Source: GM7GCV1 sp965222065 (lineage in GTDB: Bacteria; Pseudomonadota; Gammaproteobacteria; Pseudomonadales; GM7GCV1). From it: a stretch of DNA of 64,000 nucleotides. Location of the stretch: contig OZ244933.1 of the NCBI GenBank assembly GCA_965222065.1, positions 1,550,001 through 1,614,000 on the forward strand. The letters are read 5' to 3'. The notes beneath the pieces were generated by a model. That model was not told where the DNA came from and searched no databases. It worked only from the letters and a program-made list of their open reading frames with translations. The translations under genes were made by a program, and so were the position numbers. Of the stretch, positions 53,074-60,827 are shown one piece after another (position 1 is the stretch's first letter; every line of letters starts with the position of its first letter).

Positions 53074-53847
53074 ATGCTAATTGTTATCTCTCCCGCCAAA
53101 ACGCTTGATTACGAAAGCACACCTGGCACAAAAAAGCACAGCAAGCCTGACTTTGTCAGTGATAGTGCCCAACTGATCGAACAGCTACGCAAGCTCAATC
53201 CGCCCGATATCGAGCAGTTGATGGGAATCAGCAAAAAACTGGCGGACCTTAACTTTGGTCGCTACCTGAACTGGAGTGAAAAGCCTACTAAGGAGAACGC
53301 CAAACAGGCCATACTGGCGTTTAAGGGCGATGTGTACACGGGACTTCAGGCGGAAAATCTTTCTGAAGAGGATCTGGATTATGCCCAGGAGCACCTGCGT
53401 ATTCTTTCCGGATTGTACGGCGTGTTAAAACCACTGGATTTGGTGCAGCCTTACCGACTGGAAATGGGTACCCGCCTGGAAACCGGTCGTGGCAAGACGC
53501 TGTATGATTTTTGGGGCGACAAGCCAGTCGAGGCGCTTAATGCCCAACTCAAGGCACTGGGCTCGGAAACCCTGGTAAATCTCGCCAGCAACGAGTATTT
53601 CAAATCGATCAATCTGGACAAGCTGGCTGGGGAAGTTGTCACGCCAGTCTTCAAGGATTACAAAAATGGCAAATACAAAGTCATCAGTTTTTTTGCCAAG
53701 AAAGCCCGCGGTTTGATGTCGGCCTGGATTATCCAGAATCGCATAGAAAAGAAGGCCGATCTGAAAAAGTTTAATGTTGACGGCTACAAGTACAATGCGG
53801 CCGCCTCTGAAGGCAACGAGCTGGTCTTTCTTCGTGATGCCAGCTAG
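53074..53847 (+). CDS. yaaA: Peroxide stress protein YaaA
   Basis: 257 residues starting MLIVISPAKTLDYES as in E. coli; a GTG three codons earlier is also open. The family motifs AILAFKGDVYTGLQA, LRILSGLYGVLKPLD and KKARGLMS are all present. YaaA lowers free iron during peroxide stress and binds DNA in E. coli, where OxyR controls it; oxyR is also in this window. Confidence 0.95.
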   Translation: MLIVISPAKTLDYESTPGTKKHSKPDFVSDSAQLIEQLRKLNPPDIEQLMGISKKLADLNFGRYLNWSEKPTKENAKQAILAFKGDVYTGLQAENLSEEDLDYAQEHLRILSGLYGVLKPLDLVQPYRLEMGTRLETGRGKTLYDFWGDKPVEALNAQLKALGSETLVNLASNEYFKSINLDKLAGEVVTPVFKDYKNGKYKVISFFAKKARGLMSAWIIQNRIEKKADLKKFNVDGYKYNAAASEGNELVFLRDAS

Positions 53848-53873
53848 GGCTGCGCGATGCCAGCCAGGGCTGC
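53836..53873. repeat. Tandem duplication over the yaaA stop codon
   Basis: GATGCCAGC(T/C)AGGGCTGC occurs at 53836-53853 and again at 53856-53873, differing in one base. The first copy contains the yaaA stop TAG; in the second it is changed to CAG. A short local slippage duplication is the simplest reading. Confidence 0.85.
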
Positions 53874-53891
53874 CCGGATGAGGCACTTGGT

Positions 53892-54647
53892 TTGACACTG
53901 GAAATTTGGCAGCTCGCTCTGCTAACCGGTGTTGGGGTCATTGCCGGCTGGCTTAATGTCATGGCGGGTGGTGGCTCCATGCTTACCATGCCCATCATGC
54001 TATTTATGGGGCTGCCCGGCCCGGTGGCCAACGGGACCAACCGCATAGCGATTCTTGCACAGAACATCAGTGCTACCGCCAACTTCCGTCGCAAGGGGTT
54101 TCGGGAGCTAAAGCTGGGGATCAGTCTGTCGCTGGCTGCAATCCCCGGGGCAGTCGCCGGGGCCATGATTGGTGTCCGGCTGCAAGGTGAATTGTTTGAC
54201 CAGGTACTGGCCATCATCATGATCGGCATGATGATCCTGATGATGACCGACGGCGGGAAAACGACTCCACAGCCCTCTCATCAACCCACGAGAAAGCAGC
54301 TGATCCTTGGGCATCTATGCATGGTTGGTGCCGGTGTTTGGGGCGGCTTTATCCAGATCGGGATCGGATTCATTCTGATGCCCATTCTCAATCGGGTGAT
54401 GGGCCTGGACCTGGTGCGAGTCAATGCGCTCAAGGTCTTTATTATCCTTTGCTACACCGTGGTGGCCCTGGCCGTCTTTGCTTCCCAGGTTGAAATCCTC
54501 TGGGTTGCCGGACTTGCCCTGGCGCTGGGAAACTCAATTGGCGGCTGGCTGGGCGCCCACTCATCGGTGACGAGGGGAGACAAGCTGATCCGCTGGGTAC
54601 TGAATACCCTTTTACTGATTTTTATTATCAAGTTGTTGTTCTTCTAG
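53892..54647 (+). CDS. TSUP/TauE-SafE family permease
   Basis: 251-residue membrane protein with about seven to eight helices and the paired family motifs GWLNVMAGGGSMLTMP and GAGVWGGFIQIGIGFILMP. Such proteins export sulfite, sulfoacetate or related anions; the substrate is open. The start codon appears to be TTG; no ATG lies nearby in frame. Confidence 0.85.
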   Translation: MTLEIWQLALLTGVGVIAGWLNVMAGGGSMLTMPIMLFMGLPGPVANGTNRIAILAQNISATANFRRKGFRELKLGISLSLAAIPGAVAGAMIGVRLQGELFDQVLAIIMIGMMILMMTDGGKTTPQPSHQPTRKQLILGHLCMVGAGVWGGFIQIGIGFILMPILNRVMGLDLVRVNALKVFIILCYTVVALAVFASQVEILWVAGLALALGNSIGGWLGAHSSVTRGDKLIRWVLNTLLLIFIIKLLFF

Positions 54648-54742
54648 ACGACGGCATTTCCGGATAATCAGGCTTCTGTCTGGACAGCACCAAACGCCCG
54701 ACATATCCTAAAAACTCAGGGTAAAAAAACGGAGTTCCGGCC

Positions 54743-55354
54743 ATGTCCCTCTACCGGCCTTCCTCAAGCATTTTTTTTCGAGCCATATTAGTAGTGGCAT
54801 GTGTTTTCACACTGGCTGGCTGTCAATCCCCGCCACCGCCTGAAGAAGTCATGAGTGACGCCCATCGCTTTACTGCTGTATCCCGGGTGGCACCTGATTT
54901 CAGGCCGGTCTCCCAACAACGCCTGATCTGGTATGGCGATTTGATTGTTGAAGACCAGCAGTCGACCACCAAAATAACCGCAGAAAATCGCCAGTTCATT
55001 AAGCAAACGCTGGAGAACCAGTTGCGACTGCGCAATTATCGATTCACCCAAAATCCGGAAGAAGCCGATTACGTGGTTGGGGCGGCCCTGTTGCTGGATA
55101 ACAGCCCGGAAAGCCAGACGATTGAAAACTTTCTCAGGCTTCACCCCATGGTTGGCTCGGCGGTAGGCAGATATCCGCGGGGAACTCTCATGGTGGCCAT
55201 TATGGAACCCAGGGAAATCACCCAGCAATCCGTGCTCTGGCGTGGCGCCATCCAGGCGTTCAATATGGGGGAAACCTTGCCCTCCGAAATTAACCGGGTA
55301 CGTATTCAGGATTTCGTGCAGAAGCTGATCGAAGCAGTACCCCTGGCCAGGTAA
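54743..55354 (+). CDS. DUF4136-like lipoprotein
   Basis: 203 residues with a lipoprotein signal (TLAGCQSPPPP) and a fold suggestive of DUF4136, seen in LRNYRFTQNPEEADYVVGA and the C-terminal RVRIQDFVQKLIEAVP. The function is unknown. It is followed after two bases by the ion channel gene. Confidence 0.7.
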   Translation: MSLYRPSSSIFFRAILVVACVFTLAGCQSPPPPEEVMSDAHRFTAVSRVAPDFRPVSQQRLIWYGDLIVEDQQSTTKITAENRQFIKQTLENQLRLRNYRFTQNPEEADYVVGAALLLDNSPESQTIENFLRLHPMVGSAVGRYPRGTLMVAIMEPREITQQSVLWRGAIQAFNMGETLPSEINRVRIQDFVQKLIEAVPLAR

Positions 55355-55356
55355 GC

Positions 55357-56028
55357 ATGGTGAAAACCGCCCCCAAACATCTCATCACCGAGCCCCGCTG
55401 GGGTTTTGAAGTTCTGCTGGTACTTTTGGTTGCCAGCCTGATTGTCCCGGCCTATATGGAACCTGGACCGGCAAGAGCGGCAACCTCCAGTCTGTTGCTG
55501 TCGTTTACCCTGATTTCGTCACTGTATCTCGTGGTCTATCAGCTGAGGGAGTTATATATAGGCATTGCCCTGATGATCCCCTGTCTCCTGACATTGTGGT
55601 GGCACCCCCCACTGCCCGAACCCTGGGACTACAACACAGGCTATTTGCTCTATATCTTTTTTATCCTTTATATCACGCTGCATATAGGTCGCTATCTGGT
55701 AGAAACCGACGAAATTGATACGGATATGGTGCTGGCGGCCATCTGTGTTTACTTGCTAATCGGGCTGTTGTGGGCATTTATTTTTCTGATGATTGAAACC
55801 TCATCCCCCGGGTCGTTCGTCATTCCGACACACAACAGCGACGGCGCAACCTATAGCCTGTTTGTTTATTTCAGCTACGTGACGCTAACCACCCTGGGTT
55901 ATGGTGAAATGACTCCGATATCGGAAGTCGCCCAAAGCTGGTCTGTGTTGGAAAGTATTACAGGGCAACTCTATCTGACAATTGTGATCGCCCGAATGAT
56001 TGGCCTTATTATCAGCCACAAAAAATGA
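55357..56028 (+). CDS. Potassium-channel family membrane protein
   Basis: 223 residues with about six membrane segments and a pore loop carrying the K+ selectivity filter TLGYGEMTP (SYVTLTTLGYGEM). No cytoplasmic RCK/TrkA-N domain follows, so gating is not obvious. Two-base spacing suggests cotranscription with the lipoprotein gene. Confidence 0.85.
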   Translation: MVKTAPKHLITEPRWGFEVLLVLLVASLIVPAYMEPGPARAATSSLLLSFTLISSLYLVVYQLRELYIGIALMIPCLLTLWWHPPLPEPWDYNTGYLLYIFFILYITLHIGRYLVETDEIDTDMVLAAICVYLLIGLLWAFIFLMIETSSPGSFVIPTHNSDGATYSLFVYFSYVTLTTLGYGEMTPISEVAQSWSVLESITGQLYLTIVIARMIGLIISHKK

Positions 56029-56093
56029 TTGATTGCGATTAGGGTAGAATTCCGCCAAATAAACATAATCAGAATTTCTAAAGGGGAGCCCTG

Positions 56094-56627
56094 TTGGCGA
56101 CTTTGATTCGTTACATCGATCGCTTTACTGAAATTGTCGGGCACATCATGGCCTGGCTTTGTCTGGGAACCATGCTTGCGACCGTATTGGTCGTCCTGAT
56201 GAGATACCTGTTTCAGGCAGGCAACATGATTGCCTTTCAGGAATCCGTGACCTACTTGCATGCCACCGTGTTTATGCTTGCCCTGGGCTGGACCTTCAAG
56301 CGTAACGGCCACGTCAGGGTCGATGTGTTTTATCGGAACTTCTCACCCCGAACAAAAGCATGGATCAACAGCCTGGGCATCCTGGTGTTTTTGTTGCCGT
56401 TCTGTGTATTCCTGTTTCTTGCCAGTATGGACTTCGTCCAACTGTCCTGGTCAATTGGCGAAACATCCAATGAGTCTGGTGGCCTGCCCATCGTTTATCT
56501 ATTTAAATCATTGATACCCCTGATGTGCGTGCTTCTGGGATTGCAGGCCCTGGCGGAGCTGATGCGTAACGCCTGCTTCCTGTGCTGTCAGGATGAAGCA
56601 TCCACTGGAAAGTCCGGGAATCCCTGA
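56094..56627 (+). CDS. dctQ: TRAP transporter small permease
   Basis: DctQ-type membrane subunit of a solute-binding-protein-dependent secondary transporter. The 177 residues have four helices and WTFKRNGHVRVDVFY. The start is a TTG preceded by AGGGGAG. Its stop shares one base with the large permease start (TGATG). Confidence 0.88.
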   Translation: MATLIRYIDRFTEIVGHIMAWLCLGTMLATVLVVLMRYLFQAGNMIAFQESVTYLHATVFMLALGWTFKRNGHVRVDVFYRNFSPRTKAWINSLGILVFLLPFCVFLFLASMDFVQLSWSIGETSNESGGLPIVYLFKSLIPLMCVLLGLQALAELMRNACFLCCQDEASTGKSGNP

Positions 56628-57994
56628 TGATTGAGCTAATCCCCATATTCCTGTTTGTGGTGATCTGCCTGCTGCTAATGCTGGGCTTTCCCGTTGCATT
56701 CACCCTGGCCGGTACCGCCCTGGTATTTGCCGCTTTCGGCATTATCGGCGGCATTTTTGATCCCAATCTCCTCAAGGCCATGCCGGATCGTTTGTTCGGC
56801 ACCATGAGCAATGACACGCTGATCGCGATCCCCCTGTTTGTCCTGATGGGGATCCTGCTGGAAAAATCCCGCCTGGCAGAAGAACTGCTGGAAAATATGT
56901 CCAAGGCGTTCGGGCGTTTTCCCGGTGGACTGAGTATCTCGGTCATTATTGTCGGCATGCTCCTGGCGGCATCCACCGGCATTGTTGGCGCCACGGTGGT
57001 GGCCATGGGTTTGATGTCCCTGCCCACGATGCTGAAACGCGGTTTTGACCCGCGCTTTGCCACCGGCACTATTTGTGCCACGGGCACACTGGGCCAGATT
57101 ATTCCACCATCAATCGCCCTGGTATTGCTTGGCGATATTATTTCCAACGCCTATCAACAGGCCCAGCTGCGCACCGGGGTTTTCAATACCCAGACGGTCA
57201 GCGTCGGAGACCTTTTTATTGGCGCCATTATTCCCGGCCTGCTGCTGGTCGCCGGTTATCTGGCCTATGTCATTATCATCGCGCAACTCCACCCCGAAAA
57301 AGCACCTCCGGCCAAAGACCTGGGCAAGCTAAGTCGAACTGAACTGATAAAAAGCCTGACCCCACCCATTGGCCTGATCGTTCTGGTACTTGGTTCCATT
57401 ATCACAGGTGTGGCGACACCTACCGAGGCCGCCGGGGTCGGTGCGCTGGGAGCATTGCTGCTGTCCATGGCAAAAGGCCGTATGTCACTTTCCCGATTGC
57501 AGGAATCACTTCTGAGTACCGTCGAGACGACCACCATGATCTTCATGATCCTGATCGGGGCTTCCCTGTTTTCGCTGGTGTTCCGAGGATTTGGCGGGGA
57601 AGAATTAATTCACTCCATGTTCCTGAATATGCCAGGCGGTGTCATCACGGCCGTCGTTATCGTAATGCTGGTGATTTTTATCCTCGGCTTTATCCTGGAC
57701 TTTATTGAAATCACTTTTGTCGTGGTACCTATTATTGGCCCAGTGCTACTGATGATGGGGTTAGACCCGATCTGGCTTGCCATCATGATCGCCATCAACC
57801 TGCAAACCTCGTTTCTCACTCCACCCTTTGGTTTCGCGCTCTTTTACCTGCGAGGAGTTTGCGGAGAAGACATCCAGACCAAACATATTTATCAGGGCGT
57901 GATACCCTTCATTGGCATCCAGCTGGCCGTGCTTCTGGCACTGGCAATCTGGCCGCAATTAGCCACCTGGTTGCCATCTGTCACTAACCCCTGA
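56627..57994 (+). CDS. dctM: TRAP transporter large permease
   Basis: 455-residue DctM protein with about 12 membrane segments, sodium-coupled. Family motifs include LSVIIVGMLLAASTGIVGAT, GTLGQIIPPSIALVLLGD, TPTEAAGVGALGA and LTPPFGFALFYLRG. Pairs with the preceding small permease; the matching binding protein is encoded at 59445-60611 on the other strand. Confidence 0.93.
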   Translation: MIELIPIFLFVVICLLLMLGFPVAFTLAGTALVFAAFGIIGGIFDPNLLKAMPDRLFGTMSNDTLIAIPLFVLMGILLEKSRLAEELLENMSKAFGRFPGGLSISVIIVGMLLAASTGIVGATVVAMGLMSLPTMLKRGFDPRFATGTICATGTLGQIIPPSIALVLLGDIISNAYQQAQLRTGVFNTQTVSVGDLFIGAIIPGLLLVAGYLAYVIIIAQLHPEKAPPAKDLGKLSRTELIKSLTPPIGLIVLVLGSIITGVATPTEAAGVGALGALLLSMAKGRMSLSRLQESLLSTVETTTMIFMILIGASLFSLVFRGFGGEELIHSMFLNMPGGVITAVVIVMLVIFILGFILDFIEITFVVVPIIGPVLLMMGLDPIWLAIMIAINLQTSFLTPPFGFALFYLRGVCGEDIQTKHIYQGVIPFIGIQLAVLLALAIWPQLATWLPSVTNP

Positions 57995-57996
57995 GC

Positions 57997-59415
57997 ATGA
58001 CTGATACCAAAGAGCCGCAAAAAAAACTTCCCTCTCTAACGCACGCCATCATCTGCCTTCTGGGGCTTTTTCTGTGGATCGCCTTTGGGCTGTTTATTCT
58101 GGATGCCGGCTTGCATGGTGTCCTTATGCTAGGCCTTGTCTGGGTGGCCAGTAACGCGCTGATTCTCGCACCCAGTTACCACCAGATACGTGAAGCGATG
58201 TTATCGGGTGCCAGTCGTGCCATGCCTGCCATGTTTATTTTCCTACTCATTGGCATCGTTATCGTGACCTTCATCCAGGCTGGAACCATAGGCACACTGA
58301 TTTACTACGGTCTGGAGTTTATGCATCCCGGTATTGTGCTTCCCGCCGGATTAATCCTGTGCAGTCTGATGTCCATGGCTGTGGGAACGTCCTGGGGAAC
58401 CGTCGCCACCGGCGGGATTGTACTTCTGGGCGTCGGCGGTGCCATGGGCATTCCCCTGCCAATTATTGCCGGTATGGTGATCTCCGGTGCCAGTTTTGGT
58501 GACAAGATGTCGCCAGTCTCGGATACCACCAACCTGTCAGCACTTTCGGCCGAAACGGATCTCTACCAGCATATCCGCAGCATGGCGTACACCACGGGAC
58601 CGACCTATCTGATCGTGCTGGTGATCTTTAGCTGGATTGGCTGGGGATACACCGATCAGGCGTTACCGCAAGAACGGCTCGATATGTTGCTGAACGGTCT
58701 CGAACAGGCATTCACTATCAATGTATTAATGTTGTTGCCGCTGGTCGTTCTGTTTGTCCTGGCGATGAAACGAGTACCCGCCGAAGCCGCCATGATGATC
58801 TCGTCACTGACGGCCGGGTTGATGGCTATCCTGTTCCAGGAGCGAACACTGGAGCAGGTGGTAACCGGCTTTTATACCGGTGCAACTGTCTCGACGCAGG
58901 TCGACACATTGGATACCTTGCTTAATCGCGGCGGCATCGGCGATATGACCTGGACGTACACCCTGGCCGTCATCGCTATTTCTCTGGGTGCAATCCTGGA
59001 GAAGTTTGGCTTCCTGCGTGTTCTGCTTGAATTTCTGCTCCAGCGAATCAAGCGGCGGGGTACGCTGGTGGCGTCGACCATCATGACTGCCTTTGCCAGC
59101 AACCTGGCCATTGCCGAGTCCTACATCAGTATTATTTTGACCGGGCAGTTATACAAAAAGTCCTTTGACGATCAGGGGCTGGATCGCTCTGTCTTGTCTC
59201 GTTCACTGGAAGAAGGCAGCACTTTGCTGACTGCCCTGATTCCCTGGACCACGACCGGCGTTTTTTATGCATCCACGTTGGGTGTACCTACCCTGGAATA
59301 TATCCAGTGGTCATTTTTAAACTGGATAAACCCGTTGATGGGGATTTTATTTGCCTGCCTGGGCATCGGGATGTTCCGGAGAAAATCGGGGACCGAAAGA
59401 ACGTGGACAGAGTAA
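57997..59415 (+). CDS. nhaC: NhaC-family Na+/H+ antiporter
   Basis: 472 residues and about 11-12 membrane helices with SMAVGTSWGTVATGG and GASFGDKMSPVSDTTNLS, typical of NhaC. It begins two bases after dctM, so it probably restores the sodium gradient used by the TRAP permease. Its last codons and stop lie inside the first copy of a 30-bp palindrome. Confidence 0.9.
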   Translation: MTDTKEPQKKLPSLTHAIICLLGLFLWIAFGLFILDAGLHGVLMLGLVWVASNALILAPSYHQIREAMLSGASRAMPAMFIFLLIGIVIVTFIQAGTIGTLIYYGLEFMHPGIVLPAGLILCSLMSMAVGTSWGTVATGGIVLLGVGGAMGIPLPIIAGMVISGASFGDKMSPVSDTTNLSALSAETDLYQHIRSMAYTTGPTYLIVLVIFSWIGWGYTDQALPQERLDMLLNGLEQAFTINVLMLLPLVVLFVLAMKRVPAEAAMMISSLTAGLMAILFQERTLEQVVTGFYTGATVSTQVDTLDTLLNRGGIGDMTWTYTLAVIAISLGAILEKFGFLRVLLEFLLQRIKRRGTLVASTIMTAFASNLAIAESYISIILTGQLYKKSFDDQGLDRSVLSRSLEEGSTLLTALIPWTTTGVFYASTLGVPTLEYIQWSFLNWINPLMGILFACLGIGMFRRKSGTERTWTE

Positions 59416-59432
59416 AAATTTACTCTGACCCC
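59403..59432. repeat. 30-bp palindromic repeat, copy 1
   Basis: Arms of 14 bp around a 2-bp spacer (AA); right arm TTTACTCTGACCCC, left arm matching its complement at 12 of 14 positions. It spans the nhaC stop codon and lies between the convergent stops of nhaC and dctP, where it could also end transcription. Confidence 0.85.
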
Positions 59433-59444
59433 CGGATTTATAAA

Positions 59445-60611
59445 TCAGTCTGTCTCTTGCAGTGACTCACGATAGTCATACATGGCTTTCTCGGAGATTT
59501 GCAGCCACTCGTAAGTCATCTCCTGGAATTCCGTGTACTGCTCATAGATACGGGCAAAATCCTCGTTTCGAGCCGATTCTTCCTCGTAATATTCATCGGC
59601 ATGACGCTTAAGCTCGTTCAGGACATCTGTAGGCAAGGGTCGGGGCTCAATGCCCGAGGCGCGCAGATCCCGAAGTGCCTGGGCATTGCGCGCCGTATAT
59701 TCCGCCAGCATGTCTGCATTGACCGCATCGGCCGCCACACGCACGATGGCCTGCAAGTCTTCTGGCAGGCTGTCCCAGGCGGTTTCGTTAACGATGAATT
59801 CCAGCATGGCCTCGGGCTCGTGCCAGGCGGGCGTGTAGTAATATTCACCCACTTCATTAAGGCCGAACGACCGGTCGTTATAGGGGCCCACCCACTCTGT
59901 AGCATCAATTACGCCAGTCTGCATGGAGGTGTAGAGTTCACCGCCAGGGATATTCACCGACGTACCTCCTGCCCGTGAAAACACCTCCCCGGCAATGCCT
60001 GGAATTCGCATTTTCAGGCCGCGAAAATCCTCGATGGAATTGAGCTCCCGGTTAAACCAGCCCGCCATCTGGATGCCGGTATTTCCACCCGGAAAAGGGA
60101 TGACATTCAGCGGTTCATAAATCTCGCGCCACAATTCCAGCCCACCGCCGTAGTAGATCCAGGCGTTGTGCTCAAGAACATTCATGCCAAAGGGAATCGC
60201 GGAAAAGAAGGGCGCTGCCGGAATCTTGCCCTTGTGATAATAGGCGCCCGAATGACCCATTTCGACACTGCCGGTAGAAACGGCATCGAACACCCCCAGG
60301 GCGGGTACCAGCTCTCCTGCACCATAGACATGCACCTGCAACCGCCCCCCACTCATCTCATCGACCATCGCGGCAAATTTTTCCGGGCCCATGCCAAGTC
60401 CGGGGAAATTCTTCGGCCAGGACGTCACCAGACGCCAGTTAAATTCCTGCCGGGTCGAGCCATCTTCACTGGCAACCGATGTGCTGCGTTCATAGCGGGT
60501 GGCACGTTCACTGGCGAACAGGCCGGCAAACAGCACGGTGCTGGCCACCAGTGCCAGAATAAGTAGCGGGCTCCAGTTAATGGCACCCCGTTGATTGTTA
60601 TGTCGATCCAA
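59445..60611 (-). CDS. dctP: TRAP transporter solute-binding protein (2-oxoacid type)
   Basis: 388 residues with an uncleaved-looking membrane anchor or signal (about 14-32), then a DctP fold: WRLVTSWPKNFPGLG, VYGAGELVPALGVFDAV, AGWFNRELNS, MRIPGIAGEVF and DATEWVGPYND. These motifs recall the TakP / lactate-type group that binds 2-oxoacids or monocarboxylates. It is transcribed against its permease genes and is flanked on both sides by the same 30-bp palindrome. Confidence 0.9.
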   Translation of the reverse strand: MDRHNNQRGAINWSPLLILALVASTVLFAGLFASERATRYERSTSVASEDGSTRQEFNWRLVTSWPKNFPGLGMGPEKFAAMVDEMSGGRLQVHVYGAGELVPALGVFDAVSTGSVEMGHSGAYYHKGKIPAAPFFSAIPFGMNVLEHNAWIYYGGGLELWREIYEPLNVIPFPGGNTGIQMAGWFNRELNSIEDFRGLKMRIPGIAGEVFSRAGGTSVNIPGGELYTSMQTGVIDATEWVGPYNDRSFGLNEVGEYYYTPAWHEPEAMLEFIVNETAWDSLPEDLQAIVRVAADAVNADMLAEYTARNAQALRDLRASGIEPRPLPTDVLNELKRHADEYYEEESARNEDFARIYEQYTEFQEMTYEWLQISEKAMYDYRESLQETD

Positions 60612-60664
60612 GGTTTTCCCCTCCCGAAATCAGCCGCCAATCTTACACCTTTGATAAAACATTG

Positions 60665-60694
60665 GGGGTCAGAGTAAATCTTTACTCTGACCCC
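60665..60694. repeat. 30-bp palindromic repeat, copy 2
   Basis: Perfect 14-bp arms GGGGTCAGAGTAAA / TTTACTCTGACCCC around the spacer TC. The same element as the one at 59403, located upstream of dctP in the gap before uvrD. Confidence 0.9.
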
Positions 60695-60704
60695 AGCTTT
60701 CTTG

Positions 60705-60827
60705 TTTGGCTGAGCGAGCAATGTTTGAGACAAGGCGTAAGCAGCGCAGAAGGCGAGACATATCTAGTAGATAGGCGAGCCTGCGAGCAGCGCACAACGC
60801 AGTCTCAGGCATGCGCAGCCAGCCAAA
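60705..60827. repeat. 123-bp imperfect hairpin element next to the uvrD stop
   Basis: Ends are an 8-bp inverted repeat TTTGGCTG / CAGCCAAA; inside are TGAGAC (60726-60731) and GTCTCA (60802-60807), two direct copies each of GCAGCGCA and GGCGAG, and a central palindrome TATCTA-G-TAGATA. It fills the gap between the palindrome at 60665 and the uvrD stop at 60828. No open frame is visible. It looks like a non-coding interspersed repeat or small RNA hairpin. Confidence 0.65.

Noticed and set aside
59403..60694. Insertion sequence or composite transposon around dctP
   Set aside because: No transposase gene and no target-site duplication could be seen; the palindromes are too short to be insertion sequence ends on their own.
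60705..60827. Integron attC site or tRNA-like gene
   Set aside because: The ends do not fit the attC core consensus and the fold is not a cloverleaf; kept only as an imperfect hairpin repeat.
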